The notes beneath the pieces are model-generated. The model ran no database searches. It was not told the origin of the DNA and saw only the letters and a list, made by a program, of their open reading frames with translations. The position numbers were made by a program, and so were the translations under genes. Shown here piece after piece: positions 7,865 to 15,682 of a DNA stretch of 30,838 bases (position 1 is the stretch's first letter; each line of letters starts with the position of its first letter). The DNA comes from an uncultured Collinsella sp. (GTDB lineage: Bacteria > Actinomycetota > Coriobacteriia > Coriobacteriales > Coriobacteriaceae): assembly GCA_900554325.1 (NCBI GenBank), contig USHA01000013.1:1-30838 (forward strand), in the 5' to 3' direction.

Positions 7865-9362
7865 GGTGTCCTCCAACTTGTTCGTTGCGTTCGCGCGCGG
7901 TGGCGCCGGCGGTAAAGCTTAATCCCTTGACGAGCGCGTTCTTGCCGTACTTGCCTTTCACGGCCAGGACGGCGCGCGCCAGGTCGCGCTCGCGCTCATC
8001 GGCCTCGATATCGCTGAATAGATCGATGGTGGCAAATTCCTCGGGCATGAGGTTGCCAAATCCCAGGTTGATGCGCTTGACCGGTCGTTTGGGATCGACA
8101 GTCTGCGCCCAGAGCTCATCGAAATAGCCCATGATCTTCTTAAACGAATTGGTACGCTCGGGCAGCTTTCGCGAGGCGTTAGAGTGCGCAAAGAGTGCGG
8201 CATAGCCACCGCGCGGTTTGCCGCCATGCTCTCCCACAAAGATGCCATCGATTGCCTGCGCTTCGCGCACCAGGCGACGCCGTTCGTCATCGCGCTGGAC
8301 GGGCTTGGGCGCACGGGGCGCGAGCTCGGGGCCGGCGGTTGCGGTGGGTTCGATACTCGATGTGCTCGAGCGCAGGTGCCCGCATCCGTCCACATACTGC
8401 GCTGTACCGCTGGCGTCGAGGCGGCGTATGTCGGCGCGTTCGCTCGCGTAGCCCACAAAGAGCGAGATGCTGTCGCAGACCACGTGCTTATCGACCAAGT
8501 CTAAAACGGCGTTGTCGACCATCTCGCGCAAGACGGTATAGGCCTGTTCGTAGGCATAACCCTTCGAGAGCACCTGTCCTGTGGTGGTCGAAGTTGCTTG
8601 CGGGCGATAGGCTTGGATATCGGCGATGGTTGTCGGCTCGCGCCCGAAGGCATGGTCGATGAGATATTCGGCATTGACGCCGAGCTCGTCGTAAAGCAGG
8701 TTTTCGTCGAGCGCCGCGACGCCCATCAGATCGTAGACGCCGTATTTCTCGAGGCGGGCTGCCACGCCGGGACCGATGCCCCAGATATCGGTGATGGGAC
8801 GATGGGGCCAGATCTCCTTGCGAAAGGTCTCGTCGTCGAGTATGCCGATGCGGCTGGGTACGTGCTTGGCGGTAATGTCGAGCGCTACCTTGGCCTGGAA
8901 TAGGTTGGGGCCGATGCCGACCGTCGCCGTGATGCCGGTGCGCGCGAGGACCTCGTCGCGCAGCGTGCAGGCGAACCCTTCCGCATCTGTGTGATAGAGG
9001 TCCAGATAGGGCGTCACGTCGATAAAGCACTCATCGATGGAGTAGACGTGCACGTCCTGGGGGCTGACGTATTCCAGATAGATACCGTAGATTTTCGCCG
9101 ACACCTCCATGTAATGCTGCATGCGTGGTACGGCCGTGATGTAGTCGATGCCATCGGGAATTTCGAACAGACGGCAGCGATTGTGTATCCCGAGGTCCTT
9201 CATGGCCTGCGTGATGGCAAGGCAGATGGTCGTGCGTCCGCGCGATTCGTCGGCAACGACCAGGTTGGTGGTGAGCGGATCGAGCCCACGGTCGACGCAC
9301 TCGACGCTGGCATAAAACGTCTTGAGGTCGATGCAGATATAGGTGTGCTGCTCGTGCGCCAT
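7857..9362 (-). CDS. Y-family DNA polymerase (UvrX/DinB-like translesion polymerase)
   Basis: 501 residues, longer than DinB and typical of UvrX-like Gram-positive enzymes. The catalytic carboxylates are present: D12 in IDLKTFYASVE, and D110-E111 in YSIDECFIDVT. The helix-hairpin-helix region (ITDIWGIGPGVAARLEKYG) and the little-finger region follow. A charged, low-complexity insertion lies around residues 325-360. The start ATG has GGGAGG upstream. The enzyme copies past damaged bases at the cost of errors. Two LexA-like boxes precede it and a YolD-like partner overlaps its end, indicating damage-induced expression. Confidence 0.9.
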   Translation of the reverse strand: MAHEQHTYICIDLKTFYASVECVDRGLDPLTTNLVVADESRGRTTICLAITQAMKDLGIHNRCRLFEIPDGIDYITAVPRMQHYMEVSAKIYGIYLEYVSPQDVHVYSIDECFIDVTPYLDLYHTDAEGFACTLRDEVLARTGITATVGIGPNLFQAKVALDITAKHVPSRIGILDDETFRKEIWPHRPITDIWGIGPGVAARLEKYGVYDLMGVAALDENLLYDELGVNAEYLIDHAFGREPTTIADIQAYRPQATSTTTGQVLSKGYAYEQAYTVLREMVDNAVLDLVDKHVVCDSISLFVGYASERADIRRLDASGTAQYVDGCGHLRSSTSSIEPTATAGPELAPRAPKPVQRDDERRRLVREAQAIDGIFVGEHGGKPRGGYAALFAHSNASRKLPERTNSFKKIMGYFDELWAQTVDPKRPVKRINLGFGNLMPEEFATIDLFSDIEADERERDLARAVLAVKGKYGKNALVKGLSFTAGATARERNEQVGGHRA

Positions 9363-9375
9363 CCGAGCCTCCCAT

Positions 9376-9406
9376 CAAACACATGTTCTTATCGAATACC
9401 TGTTCG
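9376..9406 (-). promoter_or_regulatory. Two tandem LexA (SOS) boxes upstream of the polymerase
   Basis: The Gram-positive LexA consensus is CGAAC-N4-GTTCG. CGAATACCTGTTCG (9393-9406) matches 9 of 10 fixed positions. CAAACACATGTTCT (9376-9389) matches 8 of 10. They are 17 bp centre to centre and lie 14-44 bp from the polymerase start codon, where a bound repressor would block transcription. Confidence 0.8.
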
Positions 9407-9443
9407 ATAATACCCGCTCATCCGGACATCGTCAAAACCTGTC

Positions 9444-9471
9444 AAAAAGGGACTGGTTTGTTTTGGTAGGT
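9444..9471 (+). repeat. Interspersed 28-nt repeat, single arm
   Basis: AAAAAGGGACTGG followed by TTTGTTTTGGTAGGT closely matches the reverse complement of the right arm of the hairpin at 10134-10197, differing at four positions. The two sites bracket the gene at 9548-10123. Confidence 0.55.
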
Positions 9472-9547
9472 ATGGTCGTGCGGTTGGATCGGGTTTTAAC
9501 GCAGCTCTAAAGAGCGCGAAACAGCTCGGAAAAGCTCGCTTCGTAGC

Positions 9548-10123
9548 ATGAGCCTAACGATCGATACCGCCTATACGCACGGAAGGGTTGTGGGAAAGAT
9601 GGTCAATTACGGGTTTGGTATGCCGACGCGCCTTGTTGTGGATGGAGACGTGGCTCGCTGGTGCGGACGATTGGTCGCTCACTACGGTGGCACCAAGGCG
9701 CTGGTCGTGTTGGGCGGTGACAAGCATACGCGCGATGAGCTTGTCTCGGCGGCACTTGGCTCGCTTGATCGAGCCCTACTCGAGCGTGTGCTTTTCCGCT
9801 GCGGCTCGGTTGGGGGCGACGGGGGAGACGAACTGATCGACGAAGCCGTGGCCCTGGCGACCGACGAAGGCGTGGACTTTGTCCTGGCGATCGGCGATGC
9901 CGATACTGCTGGCTTTGCACGCGAACTCGCCCGTCGCATGGCGGCGCTCGATGCCGGCGAAGACGGTTTTGTCCCTTATGGATGCATTCTCTCGGAGGGC
10001 AAGGCGCCTGCTGTCGTGGGCACCGGTGAGGTTCCCGTTTTTGCCATTATCGCGCCCGAACTGCTGGAGGGCATCGGGTCTCCTCTGCGTGAGTTGCTCG
10101 GTAGCATCTGCGCCGCGGCCTAA
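9548..10123 (+). CDS. Half-length iron-containing alcohol dehydrogenase-like protein
   Basis: 191 residues. From Met18 the sequence reads like the N-terminal Rossmann-type half of iron-dependent alcohol dehydrogenases (NYGFGMPTRLVVDGD, KALVVLGGDKHTRDEL, VDFVLAIGDADTAGFA). The all-helical half with the metal-binding His/Asp residues is absent. The NAD-binding GGGS motif is replaced by GDAD. The stop is followed by a clear terminator rather than a decayed second half, so this may be a settled short protein rather than a fresh pseudogene. The start is uncertain: ATG 9548 has no clear ribosome site, while GTG 9590 and ATG 9599 follow purine-rich sequence. A catalytic role is unlikely. Confidence 0.65.
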   Translation: MSLTIDTAYTHGRVVGKMVNYGFGMPTRLVVDGDVARWCGRLVAHYGGTKALVVLGGDKHTRDELVSAALGSLDRALLERVLFRCGSVGGDGGDELIDEAVALATDEGVDFVLAIGDADTAGFARELARRMAALDAGEDGFVPYGCILSEGKAPAVVGTGEVPVFAIIAPELLEGIGSPLRELLGSICAAA

Positions 10124-10133
10124 TATTTGCCAT

Positions 10134-10197
10134 AAAAGGACGGGTTATTTTTGGTTGGTAAAGCGTTTGACCTGCCAAAATAAGCCTGTCCCTTTTT
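10134..10197 (+). terminator. Large hairpin, repeat-derived terminator
   Basis: The left arm from 10134 (AAAAGGACGGGTTATTTTTGG) pairs with the right arm ending at 10197 (CCAAAATAAGCC then TGTCCCTTTTT) over roughly 20 bp with wobbles. It ends in five T after the iron-ADH-like gene. The right arm belongs to the same repeat as 9444-9471. It probably works as a terminator in both directions. Confidence 0.65.
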
Positions 10198-10234
10198 AAT
10201 CGGTTACCGTTTGGGGGCCGATTGGCAACGCTCG

Positions 10235-10263
10235 CTGATTGTAGTCTTGACCTGCGCTAGAAT
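10235..10263 (+). promoter_or_regulatory. Possible pgi promoter
   Basis: A good TAGAAT -10 box (10258-10263) has a weak -35 candidate, CTGATT, 17 bp upstream. It lies 60 bp before the pgi start codon. The -10 is the only strong part. Confidence 0.35.
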
Positions 10264-10322
10264 AGTGGCATCTGAATGTCCGGGCGCATGGAGGCGTGCG
10301 CCCGTATGCTGAGGAGGACTCT

Positions 10323-12017
10323 ATGGCAACTGTTGCCGCACCTATCGATGCTACGTCGACTGCCGCTTGGAAGGCACTCGAGGCTCATCAGGAGAAGCTT
10401 GAGGCCGATGGTATCGACCTCAAGGCCTGGTTCGCTGCTGACGCCGACCGCGTGAACAAGCTGAGCTTTGACGCCGGTGACCTGCACTTCGATCTTTCGA
10501 AGAACCTGGTGACCGATGAGACCGTCAAGCTGCTGTGCGATCTTGCCCGCGAGGTGAAGCTCGAGGAGCGCCGCGACGCCATGTTCTCCGGCGAGCACAT
10601 CAACACCACCGAGGACCGCGCCGTCCTGCACACCGCGCTGCGCCGCCCGGCAAGCGAGAAGGGCCAGCTCATCGTCGACGGCCAGGACGTCGTCGCCGAC
10701 GTGCACGAGGTCCTGGACCGCATGTATGCCTTCGCCGAGCGCGTGCGCTCCGGTGAGTGGAAGGGTGTTACCGGCAAAAAGATCGAGCACCTGGTGTCCA
10801 TCGGCATCGGCGGCTCCGATTTGGGCCCGGTCATGGCTTACGAGGCTCTGCGTCCCTATGCCGACGCCGGTATCGACTGCCGCTACATCTCCAACATCGA
10901 CCCCAACGACCAGGCCGAGAAGCTCAAGGGCTTGGATCCCGAGACCACGCTCGTGATCATCGTCTCCAAGACCTTCACCACGCTCGAGACCCTCACCAAC
11001 GCCCGCGAGGTCAAGACCTGGATGCTCGAGCAGCTCAAGGCTCAGGGCGCCATCGACGGCTCCGATGAGCAGAACGCCGAGGCCGTGGCAAAGCACTTCG
11101 TCGCCGTTTCCACCGCACTCGAGAAGGTCGAAGCCTTCGGTATCGACCCCGCCAACGCCTTCGGTTTCTGGAACTGGGTTGGCGGCCGCTATTCCGTTGA
11201 CTCCGCCGTGGGCCTGTCGCTGATCGTCGTGCTCGGCCCCGAGCGCTTCCAGCAGTTCCTCGAGGGCTTCCACGCCATCGACGAGTACTTCTGCAACACC
11301 CCGCTCGAGAACAATGCCGTCGCGCTGATGGGCCTGCTCAACGTCTGGTACGTCAACTTCTTCGGTTCCAAGAGCCACGCCGTGCTGCCGTACTGCCAGT
11401 ACCTGCACCGCTTCCCGGCCTACCTGCAGCAGCTCACCATGGAGTCCAACGGCAAGCATGTCCGCTGGGACGGCAGCGCCGTGACCTCCGACACCGGTGA
11501 GATCTTCTGGGGCGAGCCCGGCACCAACGGCCAGCATGCCTTCTATCAGCTGCTGCACCAGGGCACTGTGGTGGTTCCGGCTGACTTCATCGCCTTCGCC
11601 AATACCGCCAACCCTGCGACCGACAGCGGCCAGGATGTCCACGAGCTGTTCCTGGGCAACTTCCTGGCCCAGACCAAGGCGCTCGCCTTTGGTAAGACGG
11701 CCGATGAGGTTCGTGCCGAGGGCACGCCCGAGCAGATCGTCCCGGCCCGCTGCTTTGAGGGTAACCGTCCGACGACCTCGATCTTTGGCGACACGCTGAC
11801 CCCGTTCGCACTCGGCGAGCTCATCGCACTGTACGAGCACATCACGTTTGTCGAGGGCACGGTCTGGGGCATCGACTCCTACGACCAGTGGGGCGTCGAG
11901 CTGGGCAAGCAGCTTGCCAAGCAGATCACCCCTGCCTTCCACGACGATGCCGCCAAGGCCGAGCAGGACGCTTCGACCCAGGCGCTCATCGAGTTCTATC
12001 GCGCGCATCGCAAGTAG
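10323..12017 (+). CDS. pgi: Glucose-6-phosphate isomerase
   Basis: 564 residues, the usual size. It interconverts glucose-6-phosphate and fructose-6-phosphate in glycolysis and gluconeogenesis. Phosphate-binding VSIGIGGSDLGPVMAYEAL and the PROSITE-type WNWVGGRYSVDSAVGLS are intact, as is the C-terminal GVELGKQLAKQI region. The start is ATG 10323, with GAGGAGG 6 nt upstream; the open frame reaches back to 10296 without a site. Codon use is strongly biased to C-ending codons, consistent with high expression. It has its own promoter candidate and terminator, so it is probably monocistronic. Confidence 0.96.
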   Translation: MATVAAPIDATSTAAWKALEAHQEKLEADGIDLKAWFAADADRVNKLSFDAGDLHFDLSKNLVTDETVKLLCDLAREVKLEERRDAMFSGEHINTTEDRAVLHTALRRPASEKGQLIVDGQDVVADVHEVLDRMYAFAERVRSGEWKGVTGKKIEHLVSIGIGGSDLGPVMAYEALRPYADAGIDCRYISNIDPNDQAEKLKGLDPETTLVIIVSKTFTTLETLTNAREVKTWMLEQLKAQGAIDGSDEQNAEAVAKHFVAVSTALEKVEAFGIDPANAFGFWNWVGGRYSVDSAVGLSLIVVLGPERFQQFLEGFHAIDEYFCNTPLENNAVALMGLLNVWYVNFFGSKSHAVLPYCQYLHRFPAYLQQLTMESNGKHVRWDGSAVTSDTGEIFWGEPGTNGQHAFYQLLHQGTVVVPADFIAFANTANPATDSGQDVHELFLGNFLAQTKALAFGKTADEVRAEGTPEQIVPARCFEGNRPTTSIFGDTLTPFALGELIALYEHITFVEGTVWGIDSYDQWGVELGKQLAKQITPAFHDDAAKAEQDASTQALIEFYRAHRK

Positions 12018-12050
12018 TCGCTGCTGTTAACGCATCGCGCCTTATAGTCA

Positions 12051-12083
12051 GGGGCCCGTATCCTATCGGATGCGGGCCCCTTT
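12051..12083 (+). terminator. pgi terminator
   Basis: GGGGCCCGTATCC (12051-12063) pairs with GGATGCGGGCCCC (12068-12080) around a 4-nt loop, then TTT. A near-copy occurs at 15552-15583 on the far side of the following three-gene cassette. Confidence 0.88.
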
Positions 12084-12158
12084 GCTTTGCCGTAGTCCCG
12101 GGGCGCACGGCCTTTGTGGAACATCGCTGGGGCGCCGCGCGCCGCGAGAACCCTGCGC

Positions 12159-13463
12159 CTAGATCTCGGCCTCCGCATGGTCTCGCTGCGCCTCGGGCAG
12201 CTCCCCGTAGAGCGGATGGTCTTCGAGCCTAAAGCGCTCGACCTGTTCGGGAGTGCGACCGCGCACAAAGAGCCACGAGCGATCGATCGGCGTCGCCATG
12301 AGCGTGCTGGGCAGCGCGTCGGCGCGGTCGGAAAACACCCGGGCACTCTCGGGATCCTGGAACGCCAGCACCAGATGCGTGTCGCAGTTGCCCATGATGG
12401 AGCGTGCGCGTGCCTCGCCATAGAGCGCATCGAGCTGGTTGGTCGACTGCAGCAGCAGCGTTGCCCAGATGTTGCGGCTTCGGATAATCGAGAGCACGTT
12501 GTCGATCTGGGGGATCTGCAGATTTGCGAAGTCATCGAGCATAAAGCGCACGGGCACGGGCAGGCTGCCGTCGGGCTGCCTATCGGCCTCACGAATGAGG
12601 CCCATAAACGCCTGCGAAATAAAGAGGCCGGTCAGGTGATCGAGATTGCGGTCAATATCGCTCACAGTTACAAACAGGGCGCAGGGGGTGTGTCCCATGG
12701 AAGCGAAGTCCACCTGATGGCACTCACGATAGAGCTGTGCCGCACCGTCGAATCCCAGACACATGACCTTTTCGGCAAGGATGCCGACGATGCTCGCGTG
12801 CATGCGCTCGGCATTTTGCGTAATGGCGTAGCGCCGCCATAGCGAGAGGGCATAGCTTTGGGGGTCGGTCGTGATCAGGTCGTCAAACAATCGACCCGTG
12901 GCACCGTCCTGCAGGTGCTCGATCAGCTTGATGACCGAGCTGATCGTCTGCTCGTCGGCGGGTAGCTGTTCGGTGACGTAGGCGATAAGACACGACAGCA
13001 GGTTTGCCGCCGCATGATCCCAAAAAGGCTGGTTGTTGTCCTCGATGGGGCAGATGGCCTTTGCCACCGAGAGGATGTCCTGCTGGTTGGGCCTGCCGTC
13101 CGCCTTGCGGCGAATGTGCCTCAGGGGGTTGTAGCCGCAGCGCTCGATGCCGGGCGCAAGGGCCGGGACGGTGTTGAGGTCGGCGAAGTTGAGACATTGC
13201 ACGCGGTAACCGTGGGCTGCCAGCACGGGTCCCACTTCGCGACAGAGCGTGCCTTTGGTGTCGAGCACGATGTAGCTTGCGTTCATTTGCAGCAGGTTGG
13301 GCTTGAGGACGTTTCGGGTCTTGCCGGCTCCCGAGGGGCCGATCACAAGTGCATTGTTGTTGAGTCCCGTTTGGCGGGTGTCGCAGGAAAGCGTTCGATC
13401 CTTGGCGAGGATGGTGGACGATGCGGACTTAGATGCGGCGAGGCGGCTGGCGAGGTTAGACAT
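12159..13463 (-). CDS. Soluble VirD4/TraG-like coupling ATPase
   Basis: 434 residues from ATG 13463 (AAGGAGG 6 nt upstream). Walker A is GPSGAGKT (42-49) and the Walker B region is RFMLDDFANL (306-315). The VirD4-type stretch ILxLQSTNQLxALYG and a GNCDTHLVL segment follow. The family pumps DNA or protein substrates into type IV secretion channels, as inner-membrane hexamers. Here the N-terminal membrane helices normally preceding Walker A are missing and nothing hydrophobic replaces them, so the enzyme looks cytoplasmic. No relaxase or channel genes are nearby. Its start overlaps the ClpP-like gene by 8 nt, indicating coupled translation. Confidence 0.82.
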   Translation of the reverse strand: MSNLASRLAASKSASSTILAKDRTLSCDTRQTGLNNNALVIGPSGAGKTRNVLKPNLLQMNASYIVLDTKGTLCREVGPVLAAHGYRVQCLNFADLNTVPALAPGIERCGYNPLRHIRRKADGRPNQQDILSVAKAICPIEDNNQPFWDHAAANLLSCLIAYVTEQLPADEQTISSVIKLIEHLQDGATGRLFDDLITTDPQSYALSLWRRYAITQNAERMHASIVGILAEKVMCLGFDGAAQLYRECHQVDFASMGHTPCALFVTVSDIDRNLDHLTGLFISQAFMGLIREADRQPDGSLPVPVRFMLDDFANLQIPQIDNVLSIIRSRNIWATLLLQSTNQLDALYGEARARSIMGNCDTHLVLAFQDPESARVFSDRADALPSTLMATPIDRSWLFVRGRTPEQVERFRLEDHPLYGELPEAQRDHAEAEI

Positions 13464-14073
13464 GGGCGACCTCCTTGGTGGTCGAGAGGATTTCGTGGGC
13501 AAAGCCGAGCTCGACGGCGCGCTCGGCCGAAAGGTAGGTGTCTTTTGCAGTGAGGGACTGGATGCGCTTGGGCGTGAGGCCGCTGCGGTCCGAGAGGATT
13601 TGCGTGAGGGTCTTGCGGGTCTGCATGAGACGCCGGCTGGTTTCTTGCAGCGCAAGTGCCGAGCCGCCTGCCCCCTGGGGGATCAGCGGGTCGTGAATCA
13701 TGAGCTCTGCATGGGGCGCCATACGGCGATCGTCGCCGCCCATAAAGATCACGGCGCCCATGGACGCGGCGAATTCCAGACAGACGGTGCGGATGGGGCA
13801 CGATGCGAGGCGCATGGCGTCATAGATCGCAAGGCCCGATCGCACGCTTCCGCCGGCGCTGGCGACAAATATGGTGATGGGGCGGCTGGGGTCGGTGGCA
13901 TCGAGCAGGCGGATCTGCTGGCATAGGTCGTGGGCCATCGGGGTTTCGATGTTTCCCATGACGGAGAGCTCGCGACGGGCGAGCATCTCATCGTAAATGC
14001 TGGTGAGCGTGATACCTCGGGCGGATTCACGCATGGTGAGGGGGCTGATGATGGGGGAATGATTGGTGTCCAT
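13456..14073 (-). CDS. ClpP-family serine protease
   Basis: 205 residues, ClpP length. The triad can be placed at S104 (FAASMGAV), H127 (LMIHDPL) and D178 (AKDTYLSA). The oxyanion and substrate strand is ASAGGSVRSGLAIYD, in place of the usual NSPGGSV. The start ATG has AAAGGAG upstream. It differs from housekeeping ClpP in these motifs and in its long N-terminal segment. It is not next to clpX or trigger factor but between an unknown gene and a VirD4-like ATPase. It may be a specialised protease that receives substrates from that ATPase; this is inference. Confidence 0.88.
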   Translation of the reverse strand: MDTNHSPIISPLTMRESARGITLTSIYDEMLARRELSVMGNIETPMAHDLCQQIRLLDATDPSRPITIFVASAGGSVRSGLAIYDAMRLASCPIRTVCLEFAASMGAVIFMGGDDRRMAPHAELMIHDPLIPQGAGGSALALQETSRRLMQTRKTLTQILSDRSGLTPKRIQSLTAKDTYLSAERAVELGFAHEILSTTKEVAHV

Positions 14074-14166
14074 GAGGACTCCTTTCTGTTGGTTGTGTTG
14101 TGGAATAGGATTGTTGCCCGCGGAGGGGCTGGCGGGCTACAGGGTTCGTCCGAGCCTGAGATCGAG

Positions 14167-15027
14167 CTAGGTTGTGGGGCAGGCTGCCTGTTCGTGCGGC
14201 TCGCAAGCGCCAAGGACTCCAAAGCGATGGAGCGTTGCGACGGGCGTGGTGTAGGCGAGCCGCAGCTGATGCTCGACAGGGGCACATCCGTCATTTTTGT
14301 AATGAGCCGCGTAGTACTGCGCGATGCTGGCGTTCATCTCGCTGCCATTGCGATGGCGCTCAAACTGGCGTCTGCAGGTTTCGATGATCTTTGCTACCGA
14401 CTTGGGTGCCGTCGCGGGAACAAGGGCGAGATAGCCCTCAAATAGCTCGTTGATGCTCAGAAGGCACAGCAGGTCGATCAGCGTCCTTATGGCTGCTCCC
14501 TCGGCGGAAAAGTGCGCGGTCATGCGGTTATATCGGTTGCGGTCGACGATGGCCGCATGGGGTCTTGGAGTTTTCTGCCCCGTGGTCCCGGGCTTTTGCC
14601 GCGCCTGTGTATTGAGCTCGACGTTGCAGCGCTTGAGGCCGTCCAACGGAAGGAACAGTGCGGTGCGCAGGGTGTTCCGCTTACTTTCGAGTTCATGACG
14701 CTCGTCGGGTTCCCATTCGAGCTTGAGTTTCGTGTCGAGCGCCGTAAGCATATGGGCTAGGCAGCCTACGGTAAGAACGTACGAATCGTTGTCGCGTTTT
14801 GGGGCATAGGGGTCTGTCAGCTTGCGAATGTCGGGGTCGCCCATGATCTTTGTGCAGCGCTTCAGCAGTTGAGGGTGGTCGGCCAAGATCGTCGCGAGCG
14901 GTAGCGACGCGTAGTTCTTTATGGTCGCGGCGGCAAAGGCGGCGTCATATTCGTTTGCATATGCTCGCTCAATGCGGGCATCCAGAATGCTTTTCTTATC
15001 GCCGTCTTCAGCGTGGTGGTTTGTCAT
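14167..15027 (-). CDS. Uncharacterised protein, first gene of the ClpP/VirD4 cassette
   Basis: 286 residues from ATG 15027 with GGAG 5 nt upstream; the frame continues to 15183 but only through a His-rich repeat of non-coding look. I do not recognise the family. It is mostly helical in appearance, with many charged residues, a Lys/Pro/Thr-rich loop near the middle (QARQKPGTTGQKTPRP) and a hydrophobic helix pair after it (IRTLIDLLCLLSINELFEGY). No signal peptide is seen. It lies 93 nt before the ClpP-like gene on the same strand, with a GCCCGC/GCGGGC hairpin in the gap. It could be a substrate, adaptor or regulator of the protease/ATPase pair. Confidence 0.65.
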   Translation of the reverse strand: MTNHHAEDGDKKSILDARIERAYANEYDAAFAAATIKNYASLPLATILADHPQLLKRCTKIMGDPDIRKLTDPYAPKRDNDSYVLTVGCLAHMLTALDTKLKLEWEPDERHELESKRNTLRTALFLPLDGLKRCNVELNTQARQKPGTTGQKTPRPHAAIVDRNRYNRMTAHFSAEGAAIRTLIDLLCLLSINELFEGYLALVPATAPKSVAKIIETCRRQFERHRNGSEMNASIAQYYAAHYKNDGCAPVEHQLRLAYTTPVATLHRFGVLGACEPHEQAACPTT

Positions 15028-15053
15028 AGCTTCTCCAATCGGTTGATGTTCGT

Positions 15054-15108
15054 GCTGTTTGTTGATGTGTTGGTTGTCGTGAGTGATGTGCTTGCCGTGG
15101 GTGATGTG
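15054..15108. repeat. Short TGATGTG repeat cluster
   Basis: TGATGTG occurs at 15063, 15084 and 15102, with a TGATGTT at 15054. The spacing is 9, 21 and 18 bp. The cluster sits 27-80 bp upstream of the cassette's first gene, where a regulator could bind. Confidence 0.45.
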
Positions 15109-15345
15109 CTGACGTTGGGGTGCTATGCGGTTTTCAATGAGCCCGTGAGGCAGTTGCTGCAGGGGCGGGATGGAACGGCCCATGCAAGGCGGAAGGCATC
15201 GTGCTCAAAATCGAGACAGCAATGCCCTGGGTGCCTCACATGTGGCAGTTACCTCATTAAGTTGTCATTGCGTTTGGGGTTGTACTTTGCCGATCTTCCT
15301 TCTCTTACACGCTGAAAACTGAAACTTCATATGCTCGATCTACTT

Positions 15346-15367
15346 AAAACCGCAACGGCGGTCTTTT
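15346..15367. terminator. Small bidirectional terminator-like hairpin
   Basis: AAAACCGC and GCGGTCTTTT flank a 4-nt loop. The A-run and T-run make it workable on either strand. No gene ends here. Confidence 0.4.
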
Positions 15368-15551
15368 ATCAACTTATATGTCGGAACGTGTCTTTGCAAG
15401 TACTTTTTTGCGTTTGTTTCAAATGGGGTGGTTTTGCAACCGTCACGCGCCACGCTATGCGAACGTGCCCCGGCTCGGATAAGATGGTGCGATCGAGTTC
15501 TACCGCGCTCACTGCAAGTAATCTTTGTTGCTGAGATAGGTCACGGCCGAA

Positions 15552-15583
15552 AGGGGCCCGTATCCCAACAGATACGGGCCCCT
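15552..15583. terminator. Orphan terminator-like hairpin, near-copy of the pgi terminator
   Basis: AGGGGCCCGTATC (15552-15564) pairs perfectly with GATACGGGCCCCT (15571-15583). No annotated gene reads into it on either strand. The stem sequence is nearly that of 12051-12080. Confidence 0.6.
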
Positions 15584-15661
15584 TGCTATTTAAATGGGCA
15601 TGAGGGTGTATTGAGGGGGGATGTCTTGCTGTCGGCATCCGCGTGCGGTGCCATTCGCTGT

Positions 15662-15682
15662 CCGTAAATTATACGTTTACGG
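15662..15682. promoter_or_regulatory. Palindromic operator-like site upstream of deoC
   Basis: CCGTAAA and TTTACGG form 7-bp arms around a 7-nt centre. On the minus strand the centre contains TATAAT. It lies 120 bp before deoC and could be a repressor site for nucleoside or sugar catabolism, or for the leftward cassette. Confidence 0.4.

Noticed and set aside
10257..12008. 583-residue open frame on the minus strand
   Set aside because: Lies entirely opposite pgi, has no ribosome site, and its composition reflects the strongly C-biased third positions of pgi.
13014..13926. Two plus-strand open frames of about 180-210 residues opposite the ClpP/VirD4 genes
   Set aside because: Antisense to genes with intact catalytic motifs; no ribosome sites and no family resemblance.
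15028..15183. N-terminal extension of the cassette's first gene through a His-rich stretch
   Set aside because: The His-rich sequence arises from the TGATGTG repeats, and the ribosome site sits at ATG 15027.
15331..15534. 67-residue open frame on the plus strand just before the orphan terminator
   Set aside because: No ribosome site and an odd composition with many Cys and Ser; more likely non-coding, though a short RNA here is not excluded.
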